DNA of 64,000 bases from Roseitranquillus sp963776845. Its GTDB lineage: Bacteria; Pseudomonadota; Alphaproteobacteria; Rhodobacterales; Rhodobacteraceae. Both the position numbers and the translations under genes were made by a program. The stretch is from positions 744,001-808,000 of the forward strand of contig CAVZOJ010000002.1 in NCBI GenBank assembly GCA_963776845.1, in the 5' to 3' direction. Shown here one piece after another: positions 1-8,325 of the stretch (the first letter of the stretch is position 1; every line of letters begins with the position of its first letter). Below the pieces are notes generated by a model that did no database searches, was not told the DNA's origin, and saw only the letters and a program-made list of their open reading frames with translations.

Positions 1-1065
1 TAGTCCTGCATGAAGTGCTCGACCGCCCGGCGCCCGAATCCGTCCTTGTATTCCATACGGTCGGCGACCTCGACCTGCATGTCGAACGTGAGGTGGTCGA
101 TCGCCCGCCCGGCCGACAGGTGCATGTGGCAGCGCACGGCCAGCAGGAACGTCTCGGCACGGGCGAAAGAATTCGAACTCCTCGCGCGTGAAGGTGTCGC
201 CGACGAGGTCCTCGACGTTGCGCACGCCGCGGACGTATTTGGCGATCCAGAAAAGGGTCTGGAGGTCACGCAGGCCGCCCTTGCCCTCCTTGATGTTCGG
301 CTCGAGGACGTAGCGCTGGCCGAACTTCTTGTGGCGCTCGTCCCGCTCCTCGAGCTTCGCCTCGACGAACTCCGGCTCGGTCCCCCGAAAGAGGTCGGTG
401 CGAAGCCTCTGTTCAAGTTCTGCCGCGAGTTCGACGTCGCCGGCGATCAGCCGATGCTCAAGGAGCGACGTCCGTATCGTCATGTCGGCCTTGCCGAGGC
501 GCAGGCAGTCTCGAAGGCTCCGCGTCGCGTGCCCGACCTTCAGGTGCAGGTCCCAGAGGATGTAGAGCATCGATTCGACGAGGCTCTCGGACCAGCCGCT
601 GGTCTTCCACGGGATAAGGAACAACAGGTCGACGTCGGAGTAGGGCGCCATCTCCGCCCGGCCGTACCCGCCCACGGCCAGCACCGCGATCCGCGCGCCG
701 TCCGTCTGATCCGTCCGGCGGTGGAGATGGCGCATCGACACAATCAGCACCGTTTCGACGACGCCGTCCATCAGATGGCTGTAGGCCGCGACGGTCGCAC
801 GCGCGCTTCGAGGGGTCTTCGTGAAGGACTGTGCGATTTCCGCCCGTCCGGACTGCATCGCGGCTCGGAGGTGCTCGACCGTCTTCGCCCTGATATCCCG
901 ATGCTCCGTTAGGCGGCTTATATCCTCCTCGAGGGCTGCCAGCACGGAACGGGTGTCGAAGATCTTCTCAGGCGCCAAGGGCAATTCGGGCGCCCGCGAC
1001 CATGCCGGCGCCGCTGGTATTTCGCGCTTGGACCGGGCGCGCGCCCGACTAGAAACCGGCGCCAC
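1..1065 (-). CDS. glnD: [Protein-PII] uridylyltransferase GlnD, N-terminal part, frameshifted
   Basis: GlnD modifies and demodifies the PII signal protein in response to glutamine and so sets nitrogen regulation. The window holds only the first third; the rest lies beyond position 1. Read on the minus strand, the nucleotidyltransferase signature GGYGRAEMAPYSDVDLLF is clear near 610-670, followed by the LEPNIKEGKGGLRDLQ stretch typical of GlnD near 265-310. The frame breaks at about 166-168: an extra base in the AAA run (plus strand) shifts the reading, and removing it restores a continuous FARAETFLLAVRCHMHL sequence. The start is uncertain because no ATG is available. A GTG at 1065, with GAGG seven bases upstream and overlapping the preceding gene's stop, is my choice; a TTG at 984 is an alternative. 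The family is identified confidently. Confidence 0.85.
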   Translation of the reverse strand, partial: MAPVSSRARARSKREIPAAPAWSRAPELPLAPEKIFDTRSVLAALEEDISRLTEHRDIRAKTVEHLRAAMQSGRAEIAQSFTKTPRSARATVAAYSHLMDGVVETVLIVSMRHLHRRTDQTDGARIAVLAVGGYGRAEMAPYSDVDLLFLIPWKTSGWSESLVESMLYILWDLHLKVGHATRSLRDCLRLGKADMTIRTSLLEHRLIAGDVELAAELEQRLRTDLFRGTEPEFVEAKLEERDERHKKFGQRYVLEPNIKEGKGGLRDLQTLFWIAKYVRGVRNVEDLVGDTFTREEFEFFRPCRDVPAGRALPHAPVGRAGDRPPHVRHAGRGRRPYGIQGRIRAPGGRALHAGL

Positions 1066-2219
1066 CGAGGCGCCTCGGTGCGGGGTCGATGACGATCACC
1101 TGGTTGTTGCGGATCTCGGCCACCGCAAGCGCCCGTTCCACGGACCCGTCGCGGAGAAGACGGAACGTGCCGCCCGAGCCCGCGAAGCCGGATGATTGCG
1201 TCAGAGCCCCTGTCGTCAGTGCGTCCGATCTGCCCTGCGCCACGAGGGCGCCGATCGCTGCGATGCCATCGTAGGCGAGACCGGCAATGGGATGCGGCGC
1301 GCCTCCGTAGGCCGCCTGGTAGCGGGCGCGAAAGGCCGCGGACCTCTCCGGATCGGGCAACGCGAACCACGCGCCCTGAAGCCCACGCTGCGACAGCGCG
1401 CTGGACGGAATGTCGAGGCGTTGCAGGCCGATATACTGGGTCGTGGCCGGGCTGACGCCGTTTTCTGGCAAGATGTCCACCAGAAACGGCAGAGCTCCCG
1501 CCGTGCCGGACGTGAGGAAGACGCTGCTGGCGCCCGCGGCCTGGATCTGACTCGCGATCGCGGGGGCCGTCGACGTCACGCCCTGCTGCGACACCGGAAA
1601 GCTCGCTTGTCCGGCCAGGTTGGCCCCGGTCTGCGAGATCGCGCGTAGGATCGCATCGCGCCCGGTGGCCTCGGCCACGTCCTGGCCGCTGACGACGAAG
1701 ATGTTGCCGCGTCCCTGGCGTGCCGCGTATCGGGTCAGCCTTTGCGCCACGTCGTCGAAGGTGGTGCCGAGGATAAAGACATTTCCTCCCGCGATGTCGG
1801 GATTGTTCGAGAAGGACAGGACGTTGACGCCAGAGGAGGCCACCGCGAGCCCCGCAGAGTTGGCCGCGCCGGCGAAGACCGGGCCGAGGATGATCTGTGC
1901 GCCATCGGCGACTGCAGTTTGCGCGGCGGACGCCGCAGTGCCGGGCTGACCGCCGGAATCGTAGACCCGCAAATCGATCTGGGCGCCCTGCAGGTCGGCC
2001 ATCGCGAGACGCGCCGCATTCTCCAGCGACTGCGCGATGATCGCGCCTCCGTCGGGGGAACTGCGCGGCACCAGAAGTGCCACCGGCACAGCACGACCGG
2101 TGTCGACGGTCGGACCGCCTGACGGCATCTGCACATCGCATGCGGCCAGCAACAAGCACGGCGAAAACAGCAGTCGCTCGTGCCGCCGCCTTGCGAAACG
2201 GCCGGGTAATCGTCAACAT
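1049..2219 (-). CDS. Penicillin-binding protein activator, LpoA-like lipoprotein, frameshifted in the signal peptide
   Basis: The product is a periplasmic-binding-protein-like lipoprotein of the LpoA/YraM group, expected at the outer membrane where relatives stimulate peptidoglycan synthases. The mature part reads AACDVQMPSGG and continues through a type I periplasmic-binding fold (IILGPVFAGAANSAG, LSFSNNPDIAGG, GLAYDGIAAIGAL). The lipobox LLAAC and the signal n-region MLTITRPFRKAAARATAVFAVL lie in different frames; removing one base at about 2151-2158 joins them as AVLLLAAC. The ATG at 2219 is preceded by GAGG. The gene is divergent from rsmI and yraN, an arrangement also seen in enterobacteria (lpoA, yraN, rsmI). 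Overlap with the likely GTG start of glnD suggests co-transcription. A generic branched-chain amino-acid binding protein is the alternative, but the context favours LpoA. Confidence 0.8.
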
Positions 2220-2304
2220 CTCGCGGGTCCTCACGTTGCCTCACGGCTTTGGAGCATGAACCTATGCGGATCGCGGAGCGGTGTAAATTGCGCGCGGCCG
2301 ACGG

Positions 2305-3153
2305 GTGAGCGGCGGCGCGCTGCCTGCGGGCCTCTACCTCGTCGCCACGCCGATCGGGAATGCGCGCGACATCACCTTGCGGGCCCTGGACACGCTGCGG
2401 GACGCCGACGTGCTCGCGGCCGAGGACACGCGCAACACACGTCGACTGCTCGACATCCATGGCGTGTCCTTGGGTGGCCGGCCGCTGTTGCCCTACCATG
2501 ACCATAACGGCCCGAAGATGCGGCCGCGGCTTCTCGCCGAGATCGGCGAAGGGCGCTCCGTCGCATACGTATCGGACGCAGGCACGCCGCTGGTCGCGGA
2601 TCCCGGCTATCGGCTCGCGATCGACGTGGCGGCGGCCGGCGGCAAGGTCATCGCGATTCCAGGTCCCTCCGCCGTCCTCGCAGCCGTCTCGATCGCTGGT
2701 CTGCCCAGCGACCGGTTCCTTTTCGCGGGGTTCCCGCCGGCGCAGGGCGGGCCGCGAAAGAGGTGGCTGCAAGAGCTCGCCGAGGTCCCGGCGACCTTGA
2801 TCATGTTCGAGAGTGCGAAGCGATGTTCACGAACCGTTCCGGACATGGTAGAGGTGCTGGGGGGCGAGCGGCCGGCGGCCCTCTGCCGGGAGCTCACCAA
2901 GATCCATGAGGAGGTACGGCGGGGCACTCTTTCGGAAATCGCGGCGGGGATCGAAGCGGACCCGCCGCGTGGCGAGGTGGTGTTGCTCGTCGATCGCGCG
3001 GCGCCGACGGCCGACGCAGGAAGCGTGGAGGATGCACTGGAAGACGCGCTCACTACGATGAGCCTGCGCGACGCTACGGACTTTGTCGCCGAGGCGACCG
3101 GCCGTCCGCGGCGGGAAGTGTACCAAGCCGCCCTTAGGCTTCGCGGCCGATGA
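2305..3153 (+). CDS. rsmI: 16S rRNA (cytidine(1402)-2'-O)-methyltransferase RsmI
   Basis: RsmI uses S-adenosylmethionine to methylate the 2'-OH of C1402 in the decoding centre of 16S rRNA. The 282-residue protein is full length for the family and carries the tetrapyrrole-methylase fold signatures: LVATPIGNARDITLRAL near the N terminus, AEDTRNTRRLLDIH around residue 40, YVSDAGTPLVADPG around residue 90, then AIPGPSAVLAA and PSDRFLFAGFPP. It starts with GTG at 2305. The stop overlaps the start of yraN by four bases, which suggests translational coupling. It is transcribed away from the LpoA-like gene. Confidence 0.95.
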   Translation: MSGGALPAGLYLVATPIGNARDITLRALDTLRDADVLAAEDTRNTRRLLDIHGVSLGGRPLLPYHDHNGPKMRPRLLAEIGEGRSVAYVSDAGTPLVADPGYRLAIDVAAAGGKVIAIPGPSAVLAAVSIAGLPSDRFLFAGFPPAQGGPRKRWLQELAEVPATLIMFESAKRCSRTVPDMVEVLGGERPAALCRELTKIHEEVRRGTLSEIAAGIEADPPRGEVVLLVDRAAPTADAGSVEDALEDALTTMSLRDATDFVAEATGRPRREVYQAALRLRGR

Positions 3154-3500
3154 GCGGCATCCGCTCCCACATGTCGGGTCTTTCCGCAGAAGATCGTGTC
3201 GCGGCGCTCTACCAGCGTGCCGGGTGCACCGTGGCAGCGCAGCGTTGGCGCGGCGCCGGCGGCGAGATCGATCTCGTTCTCCGCGACGGGAACGTGACGG
3301 TGTTCGTCGAGGTCAAGGCGGCGCGGAGCCTCGCGACGGCGGCCGAGCGCATCGGGCCGCGCCAGGCGCGGCGCGTCATGTGCGCGGCGGAGGAATACAT
3401 GGCGCAGGCTCCTGGTGTCCTTGCGGAGATGAGGTTCGATGTCGCGCTCGTCGACGGAAGCGGTCGGATCGAGATCGTCGCCAACGCCTTCGTTGATTGA
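3150..3500 (+). CDS. yraN: YraN family protein (UPF0102, endonuclease-like fold)
   Basis: This 116-residue protein belongs to UPF0102/YraN, a family with a restriction-endonuclease-like fold but no firmly established role. The hallmark segments are present: the early AEDRVAALYQRAGCTVAAQRWR, then GGEIDLVLRDG and VFVEVKAARS, in which the spaced acidic residues and the E-x-K pattern resemble a PD-(D/E)xK nuclease core. The ATG overlaps the rsmI stop by four bases, and gshB follows about 60 bases downstream. This is a common neighbourhood for the family. Confidence 0.9.
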   Translation: MSGIRSHMSGLSAEDRVAALYQRAGCTVAAQRWRGAGGEIDLVLRDGNVTVFVEVKAARSLATAAERIGPRQARRVMCAAEEYMAQAPGVLAEMRFDVALVDGSGRIEIVANAFVD

Positions 3501-3562
3501 GTGCCGTTGCCTATGCCGCGGAGGCGCGCCATCAAGGGCCGGTCGCCGCGCGAGGAGTGGTC

Positions 3563-4510
3563 ATGTCGCTGAACGTCGCTTTCCAGATGGACCCGATCGA
3601 GAACGTCGACATCGGCGCCGACTCGACATTTCGCCTCGCCGAGTCCGCGCAGGCGCGGGGCCATGCGATGTGGGTCTACGGGCCCGAGAAGCTCGTCTGG
3701 CGCGACGGGCATGTCTTTGCCAATGCCCGGCCGGTCACCGTGAGGCGGGAGCGCGGCAACCATGTCGACTTCAGCGAGCGCGCGGACATCGACCTGTCGG
3801 ACATGGATGTCGTCTGGCTGCGGCAGGACCCGCCGTTCGACATGAGCTACATCACCACGACGCACCTTCTGGAGCACGTCAAGGACACGACGCTCGTTGC
3901 GAACGACCCGTTCTGGGTGCGCAATTCGCCCGAGAAGCTGCTGGTCCTTGAGTTCCCCGACCTGATCCCGCCGACGATGATCGCCCGCGACCTCGCCTCC
4001 TTGCGCGCGTTCAAGCACGAGCACGGCGACATCATCCTCAAGCCGCTCTACGGCAATGGCGGCGCCGGCGTGTTCCGCCTGGACACCGAGGACCGCAACC
4101 TCGGCGCCCTGTGGGAGCTTTTCGCGACGCTGTCGCGCGAGCCGCTGATCGCTCAGAAATTTCTGCCGGCGGTGACGAAGGGCGACAAGCGCGTGATCCT
4201 GGTCGACGGCGAACCGGTGGGGGCGATCAATCGGGTCCCGGCGGAGGGCGAGACTCGCTCGAACATGCATGTAGGGGGCAAGGCGACGCCTTCGGAGCTG
4301 ACGGCGCGGGACCGGGAGATCTGCGCCGAGATCGGGCCAATCTTGCGCGAGCGGGGGCAGGTCTTCGTCGGCATCGACGTGATCGGAGACTGGCTGACGG
4401 AGATCAACGTCACCTCGCCCACCGGCATCCAGGAGCTGGAGCGGTTCGACGGGATCGACGTGGCGGGCGCGATCTGGGATGCGGTGGAGCGGCGGCTGGC
4501 GGCGCGTTGA
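3563..4510 (+). CDS. gshB: Glutathione synthetase
   Basis: GshB ligates glycine to gamma-glutamylcysteine using ATP, the last step of glutathione synthesis in the cytoplasm. The 315-residue product begins MSLNVAFQMDPIENVDI, the usual opening of bacterial GshB, with a purine-rich GAGG just upstream, so I reject an in-frame ATG at 3497. The ATP-grasp features are clear: NDPFWVRNSPEKL, ILKPLYGNGGAGVFR (ATP-binding loop), EPLIAQKFLP, GDKRVILVDGEPVGA and INVTSPTGIQELE near the C terminus. It follows rsmI and yraN in one orientation and is probably co-transcribed with them. Confidence 0.95.
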   Translation: MSLNVAFQMDPIENVDIGADSTFRLAESAQARGHAMWVYGPEKLVWRDGHVFANARPVTVRRERGNHVDFSERADIDLSDMDVVWLRQDPPFDMSYITTTHLLEHVKDTTLVANDPFWVRNSPEKLLVLEFPDLIPPTMIARDLASLRAFKHEHGDIILKPLYGNGGAGVFRLDTEDRNLGALWELFATLSREPLIAQKFLPAVTKGDKRVILVDGEPVGAINRVPAEGETRSNMHVGGKATPSELTARDREICAEIGPILRERGQVFVGIDVIGDWLTEINVTSPTGIQELERFDGIDVAGAIWDAVERRLAAR

Positions 4511-4749
4511 GGGGTCCTCGCGGGAAGTTTCGTCTGCGCTCGATCACTTTCCTTAGCCGAAGGCTCGGCCGAATGGCGGTGTGGTCCCGAATTTCATGGC
4601 CCCATGCCGAGCTTGCAACGGATCCCCGTGGCGCTGCTCCTAGGGTTGAGGGCACCAAGGCCGTCCGTGAAGGAAATGTCGCCGTGATGCGGCCTGCCTG
4701 AAATAGAGCCACAGGGGCCCGGCAACCGGCCTCTCGACAGGCACCCACC

Positions 4750-4926
4750 CCGCGGGAGGTGCTGGTTCACCAGGGCATCTTTTCGGTCGACGCCAGCACC
4801 GGCGAGGTGACGACGGTCGCGCAGACCGGCGACGCAGCGGTCGACGACCTGCTGTTCTGGGAGCGGAAGTGCGTGGGTCAGGCGCGGGCCGATGATAACC
4901 TGAAGCTCACGGCTTCGGCGACGTGA
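4750..4926 (+). pseudogene. Fragment of an uncharacterised secreted-type repeat protein (possible remnant)
   Basis: The 367 bases between gshB and comM hold no complete gene. In one plus-strand frame at 4750-4926 a short stretch reads like real protein: EVLVHQGIFSVDASTGEVTT followed by VAQTGDAAVDDLLFW. The GIF...GEVTTVAQTGD pattern recalls repeat units of secreted beta-propeller-like proteins. There is no start codon with a ribosome site, the sequence after LLFW loses resemblance to anything structured, and the frame runs convergently into the end of comM. I read it as the decayed 3' end of a lost gene. Chance is possible. I see nothing in 4511-4749. Confidence 0.3.
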
Positions 4927-6389
4927 ACCCGACGCACCGTCGCTTCTCCGGCGAGGTCTGCAATCGTTCGCGCCACGCGCATCACCCGATGATAGCCTCG
5001 GGCCGTCAATCCGAACCGATCGGCGGCCCTCAACAAAAGCTCCCGCCCCTCCGGGTCGGGGGCGGCGACCTCGTCGAGAAGCGCGCCTTCGGCGTCCGCG
5101 TTGGTGCGAGCACTCGCGTGGCGCTTGTATCGCGCCGCCTGCACCTGCCGCGCAGCGCAAACCCGCGCGGCGACCGCGGCGGAACTCTCTCCGGTCGCCG
5201 GCAGGTCGAGATCGGAGAATGCAACGGGCGGCACTTCGATCCGGAGATCGAACCGGTCCATCAGCGGGCCCGAGACGCGGCCGAGATACTCATCGCCGCA
5301 GGCCGGAACGCGCGCGCATGCCCGCTCCGGGTCCGGCAGGTAGCCGCAGCGGCAGGGGTTTGCCGCGGCTACGAGCAGGAACCGGCAGGGATAGCGGACG
5401 TGCGCGTTGGCCCGTGCGACGACGACGTCGCCGGTCTCGAGCGGCTGGCGGAGTGTGTCGAGGACCTGGCGCGAGAACTCCGGGAATTCGTCGAGGAAGA
5501 GGACGCCGTTGTGCGCCAGGCTGATCTGGCCCGGCTTCGCCCCCTTGCCGCCGCCGATGATCGCCGCCGGCGAGGCGGTGTGGTGCGGGTCGCAGAACGG
5601 GCGGGCGCGGCTGATGCCGCCTTCGCGGAGAGTGCCGGCGAGGGACTGGATCATCGACGTCTCTAGCGCCTCGGACGGAGAGAGCGGCGGCAGCAGCCCG
5701 GGCAGGCGCGCTGCCAGCATCGACTTGCCCGAGCCGGGCGTGCCGATCATCAGGAGGTGGTGCCTCCCGGCTGCCGCGATCTCCAGGGCGCGCTTCGCCC
5801 GCTCCTGGCCGCGGACGTCCGAGAGGTCGCGGATGCCGGTTTCGGTGACGACCTCGCCCGGAGTGGAGGGCGAGATCGGCGCCCGGCCGTTGAAATGCGC
5901 GACCGCGTCGCCGAGAGACGAGGGCGCAAGGACCGCCGCCGCGTCGACCCACGCCGCCTCCGCCCCGCACGCGGAGGGGCAGATCAGCGCCCGATCCTGC
6001 TCGGCCGCGGCCATCGCCGCCGGCAGCGCGCCCACCACCGACACGAGCGTCCCGTCCAGCGACAGCTCGCCCAGGGACACGACCCCTTCGACCTCCTCGC
6101 GCGGGATCACGTCGATGGCGGCGAGGAGCCCCAACGCGATGGGCAGGTCGAAGTGCGACCCCTCCTTCGGCAGGTCGGCGGGCGAGAGGTTTATCGTGAT
6201 CCGCTTCGATGGCAGCGCTATGGAAAGCGCACCTAACGCGGCGCGGATGCGGTCCCGCGCCTCGCTGACGGCCTTGTCGGGCAGCCCGACGATGGAGAAG
6301 GCGGGCAGGCCCGGTGCGACGGCGCACTGCACCTCGACGAGGCGCGCCTCGATCCCCTCGAAGGCGACCGTGTAGGTTCGCGAGATCAC
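4878..6389 (-). CDS. comM: ComM/YifB family Mg-chelatase-like AAA ATPase
   Basis: The product is the YifB/ComM ATPase, a hexameric helicase that in other bacteria promotes branch migration during natural transformation. The 503 residues match the usual length. The N-terminal Lon-like domain starts MISRTYTVAFEGIEARLVEV and contains GLPDKAVSEARDRIRAA. The Mg-chelatase ATPase core has Walker A GTPGSGKSML around residue 217, RPFCDPHHTAS, Walker B LFLDEFPEF and ANPCRCGYLPDP. The C-terminal part has GPLMDRFDLRIEVP and the lid segment LTARGYHRVMRVARTIADLA. It stands alone between a gene remnant and a glutathione S-transferase gene. No other competence genes are visible here. Confidence 0.95.
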   Translation of the reverse strand: MISRTYTVAFEGIEARLVEVQCAVAPGLPAFSIVGLPDKAVSEARDRIRAALGALSIALPSKRITINLSPADLPKEGSHFDLPIALGLLAAIDVIPREEVEGVVSLGELSLDGTLVSVVGALPAAMAAAEQDRALICPSACGAEAAWVDAAAVLAPSSLGDAVAHFNGRAPISPSTPGEVVTETGIRDLSDVRGQERAKRALEIAAAGRHHLLMIGTPGSGKSMLAARLPGLLPPLSPSEALETSMIQSLAGTLREGGISRARPFCDPHHTASPAAIIGGGKGAKPGQISLAHNGVLFLDEFPEFSRQVLDTLRQPLETGDVVVARANAHVRYPCRFLLVAAANPCRCGYLPDPERACARVPACGDEYLGRVSGPLMDRFDLRIEVPPVAFSDLDLPATGESSAAVAARVCAARQVQAARYKRHASARTNADAEGALLDEVAAPDPEGRELLLRAADRFGLTARGYHRVMRVARTIADLAGEATVRRVHVAEAVSFRLSSARA

Positions 6390-6466
6390 AGTCCTGTTCC
6401 GATCGGTTGCGGCGCCATCCTTCTAGGCGAGGCAGCCGCGCGAAGAAGCCGAAAATTCGAACAGAG

Positions 6467-7138
6467 TTACCGTGCGGCCTGCCAAGGCTGCCAGGGCAGG
6501 TCGAGCGCGTAGGCTTCCGGGCCTCGGGCGGCCGCCTCGTGCCACGCGACGAAGGAAGGATGCCGGAGATGCCGCTCGACGTAGGCCTGTGCGCTCTCGC
6601 CGACGCTCAGGGAGTAGCCGGCGATCCGGGCTGCGACCGGCGCGTAGAAGACGTCGGCCAGCGAATAGTGCCCGAAGAGCCAGTCGGTCGCCCTCCCTTG
6701 CCGTGCGTGCGCCCAGAGGACCTCGATGCGCTCCAGATCGGCCTTCGTGCCGGCGTCCGGCACGAAGCCCGAATAGAGCCGGCGCAGGTTCATCGGGCAT
6801 GCGCGTCGAAGATCGCCGAAGCCCGAGTGCATCTCGGCCACCAGCCACCGAGCGGTCGCGCGTGCGGCTGGATCGTCGGGCCAGAGCCCAGCCTCGGGAT
6901 GACGTTCCGCCAGCGTCTCCGCAATGGCGAGGGTGTCCTGGATCCGGGTACGGTCCGGAAGATCGAGCACCGGGACAAGCCGGGCGGGTGCCAGCGCGCC
7001 AAGCGCGCCATCCTTGTTGCCCTCGTATAGCGGCACGTCATGCGTGCGCACATCGATGCCGAAGGCGTCGAACATCAGCCAGCCGCGAAGCGACCAACTC
7101 GAGTACGCGCGGTCGCCGATATGGAGGATGTATGTCAT
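6467..7138 (-). CDS. Glutathione S-transferase family protein
   Basis: This 223-residue cytosolic protein begins MTYILHIGDRAYSSWSLRGW, the thioredoxin-fold opening of the subgroup that keeps the serine-rich YSSWS motif as its probable glutathione-activating site. The proline of the fold (LVPVLDLPD) and the all-helical C-terminal domain (DWLFGHYSLADVFYAPVAAR) are present. It follows comM on the same strand with about 80 bases between them. Its substrate cannot be read from the sequence. Confidence 0.85.
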   Translation of the reverse strand: MTYILHIGDRAYSSWSLRGWLMFDAFGIDVRTHDVPLYEGNKDGALGALAPARLVPVLDLPDRTRIQDTLAIAETLAERHPEAGLWPDDPAARATARWLVAEMHSGFGDLRRACPMNLRRLYSGFVPDAGTKADLERIEVLWAHARQGRATDWLFGHYSLADVFYAPVAARIAGYSLSVGESAQAYVERHLRHPSFVAWHEAAARGPEAYALDLPWQPWQAAR

Positions 7139-7440
7139 CGGTTCACTCTAGCGGCGAGCGGGCGATCAGTCCGGCGACATTTCGTGAACAACTTCATTGC
7201 GAGCGGTGATCAGCAGGACCGGGTGCGCCACCGCCAGGCACTCCTTTCGATTTCGCCTACCTTTTGGGCGCTTTCGCGGGTGACTTGGCGTGAAAAGCAG
7301 CAGCAGGGCGGGCCGCCTAGGACATATTCGTGCGCGAGCAACACGCCACGGTGAACTTTTTTCGATCCGGCGACGTTGGGCCACCGTATCGGGTCACGAG
7401 TTCAATCGGCCCTGCAGGGTCTTGTCTGGGGGAACGCAGA
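7139..7440. other. Intergenic region between a GST gene and rpoH
   Basis: This 302-base divergent region contains no convincing gene. The only motif I can support is a possible extracytoplasmic-function sigma promoter at 7363-7390, listed separately. The segment 7139-7330 shows no recognisable element. Confidence 0.6.
7363..7390 (+). promoter_or_regulatory. Candidate RpoE/ECF-type promoter of rpoH
   Basis: CGATCC at 7363-7368 and CGTATC at 7385-7390 are separated by 16 bases and lie about 50 bases before the rpoH start. The pair resembles the TGATCC...CGTA promoters used by the RpoE-ChrR type sigma factor of Rhodobacteraceae, which is known to drive an rpoH gene in Rhodobacter. The first base of the -35 deviates. 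The match was found by eye. Confidence 0.35.
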
Positions 7441-8325
7441 ATGGCTTTAGACGGATTTTCCGACCAGTCACTTTCGCGGCGCGCAATGCAGGCGGAGTTG
7501 CTCGACGCAGAGACGGAACTGCGGCTCGCCTATGCGTGGCGCGATCATCGCGACGAGCAGGCGCTGCATCGCTTGGTAACGGCGTACATGCGCCTCGCGA
7601 TTTCAATGGCCGCAAAATTCAAGCGCTACGGCGCCCCGATGAACGACCTGATCCAGGAGGCGGGGCTTGGACTGATGAAGGCGGCCGACAAGTTCGACCC
7701 CGACCGCGGGGTGCGCTTCTCGACCTACGCCGTCTGGTGGATCAAGGCCTCAATCCAGGACTACGTGATGCGCAACTGGTCGATGGTCCGTACGGGCTCG
7801 ACCTCGTCGCAGAAGTCGCTGTTCTTCAACATGCGCCGCGTCCAGGCGCGCCTTGAGCGGGAAGCGGCGTCGCGAGGTGAGCGTCTCGACAACCATCAGT
7901 TACGCCAATTGATCGCGACGGAAGTCGGCGTGCCGCTGCACGACGTCGAGATGATGGAAGGGCGACTCGCGGGATCGGACTATTCGCTGAACGCCACCCA
8001 GTCGACCGAGGAGGACGGCCGCGAGTGGATCGACATGCTTGAGGACCAGGGCGACCAGGCCGCGAATACGGTCGCGCACCAGAAGGACATCGATACCCTT
8101 CGCGATTGGCTCGTGACGGCGATGTCCTCGCTCAACGAGCGCGAGCGCTTCATCGTGCGCGAGCGCAAGCTGCGCGATGACGCCAGGACCCTTGAGAGCC
8201 TCGGCAACGAACTCGGCCTGTCGAAGGAGCGGGTGCGCCAGCTGGAGGCGGCGGCCTTCGGGAAGATGCGAAAGAGCCTTGAGCGGACCTCGGGCGAGGT
8301 GCACGAATTCTTCGCCTCGGCCTGA
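7441..8325 (+). CDS. rpoH: RNA polymerase sigma factor RpoH (sigma-32 family)
   Basis: RpoH directs core polymerase to heat-shock and stress promoters. The 294-residue protein has region 2 (DLIQEAGLGLMKAADKFDPD, then FSTYAVWWIKASIQDYV), the RpoH box SSQKSLFFNMRR near residues 122-133, and region 4 (LNERERFIVRERKL, then LGNELGLSKERVRQLE). The ATG at 7441 follows a GGGGGAACGCAG stretch, and the protein opening MALDGFSDQSLSRRAM suits the family; the frame is open further upstream but without family similarity. The EEDGREWIDMLEDQ segment and the SQKSLFFNMRR form of the box suggest the RpoHII type, but a phylogeny would be needed to assign it. A ChaN-like gene overlaps its 3' end. Confidence 0.93.
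   Translation: MALDGFSDQSLSRRAMQAELLDAETELRLAYAWRDHRDEQALHRLVTAYMRLAISMAAKFKRYGAPMNDLIQEAGLGLMKAADKFDPDRGVRFSTYAVWWIKASIQDYVMRNWSMVRTGSTSSQKSLFFNMRRVQARLEREAASRGERLDNHQLRQLIATEVGVPLHDVEMMEGRLAGSDYSLNATQSTEEDGREWIDMLEDQGDQAANTVAHQKDIDTLRDWLVTAMSSLNERERFIVRERKLRDDARTLESLGNELGLSKERVRQLEAAAFGKMRKSLERTSGEVHEFFASA

Noticed and set aside
10..912. A 300-codon plus-strand frame at the window start
   Set aside because: It is antisense to glnD, whose nucleotidyltransferase motif is unmistakable on the minus strand.
4511..4749. A possible structured RNA such as 6S RNA downstream of gshB
   Set aside because: I could not build a long hairpin with a central bulge, and the segment has no promoter or terminator that I can see.
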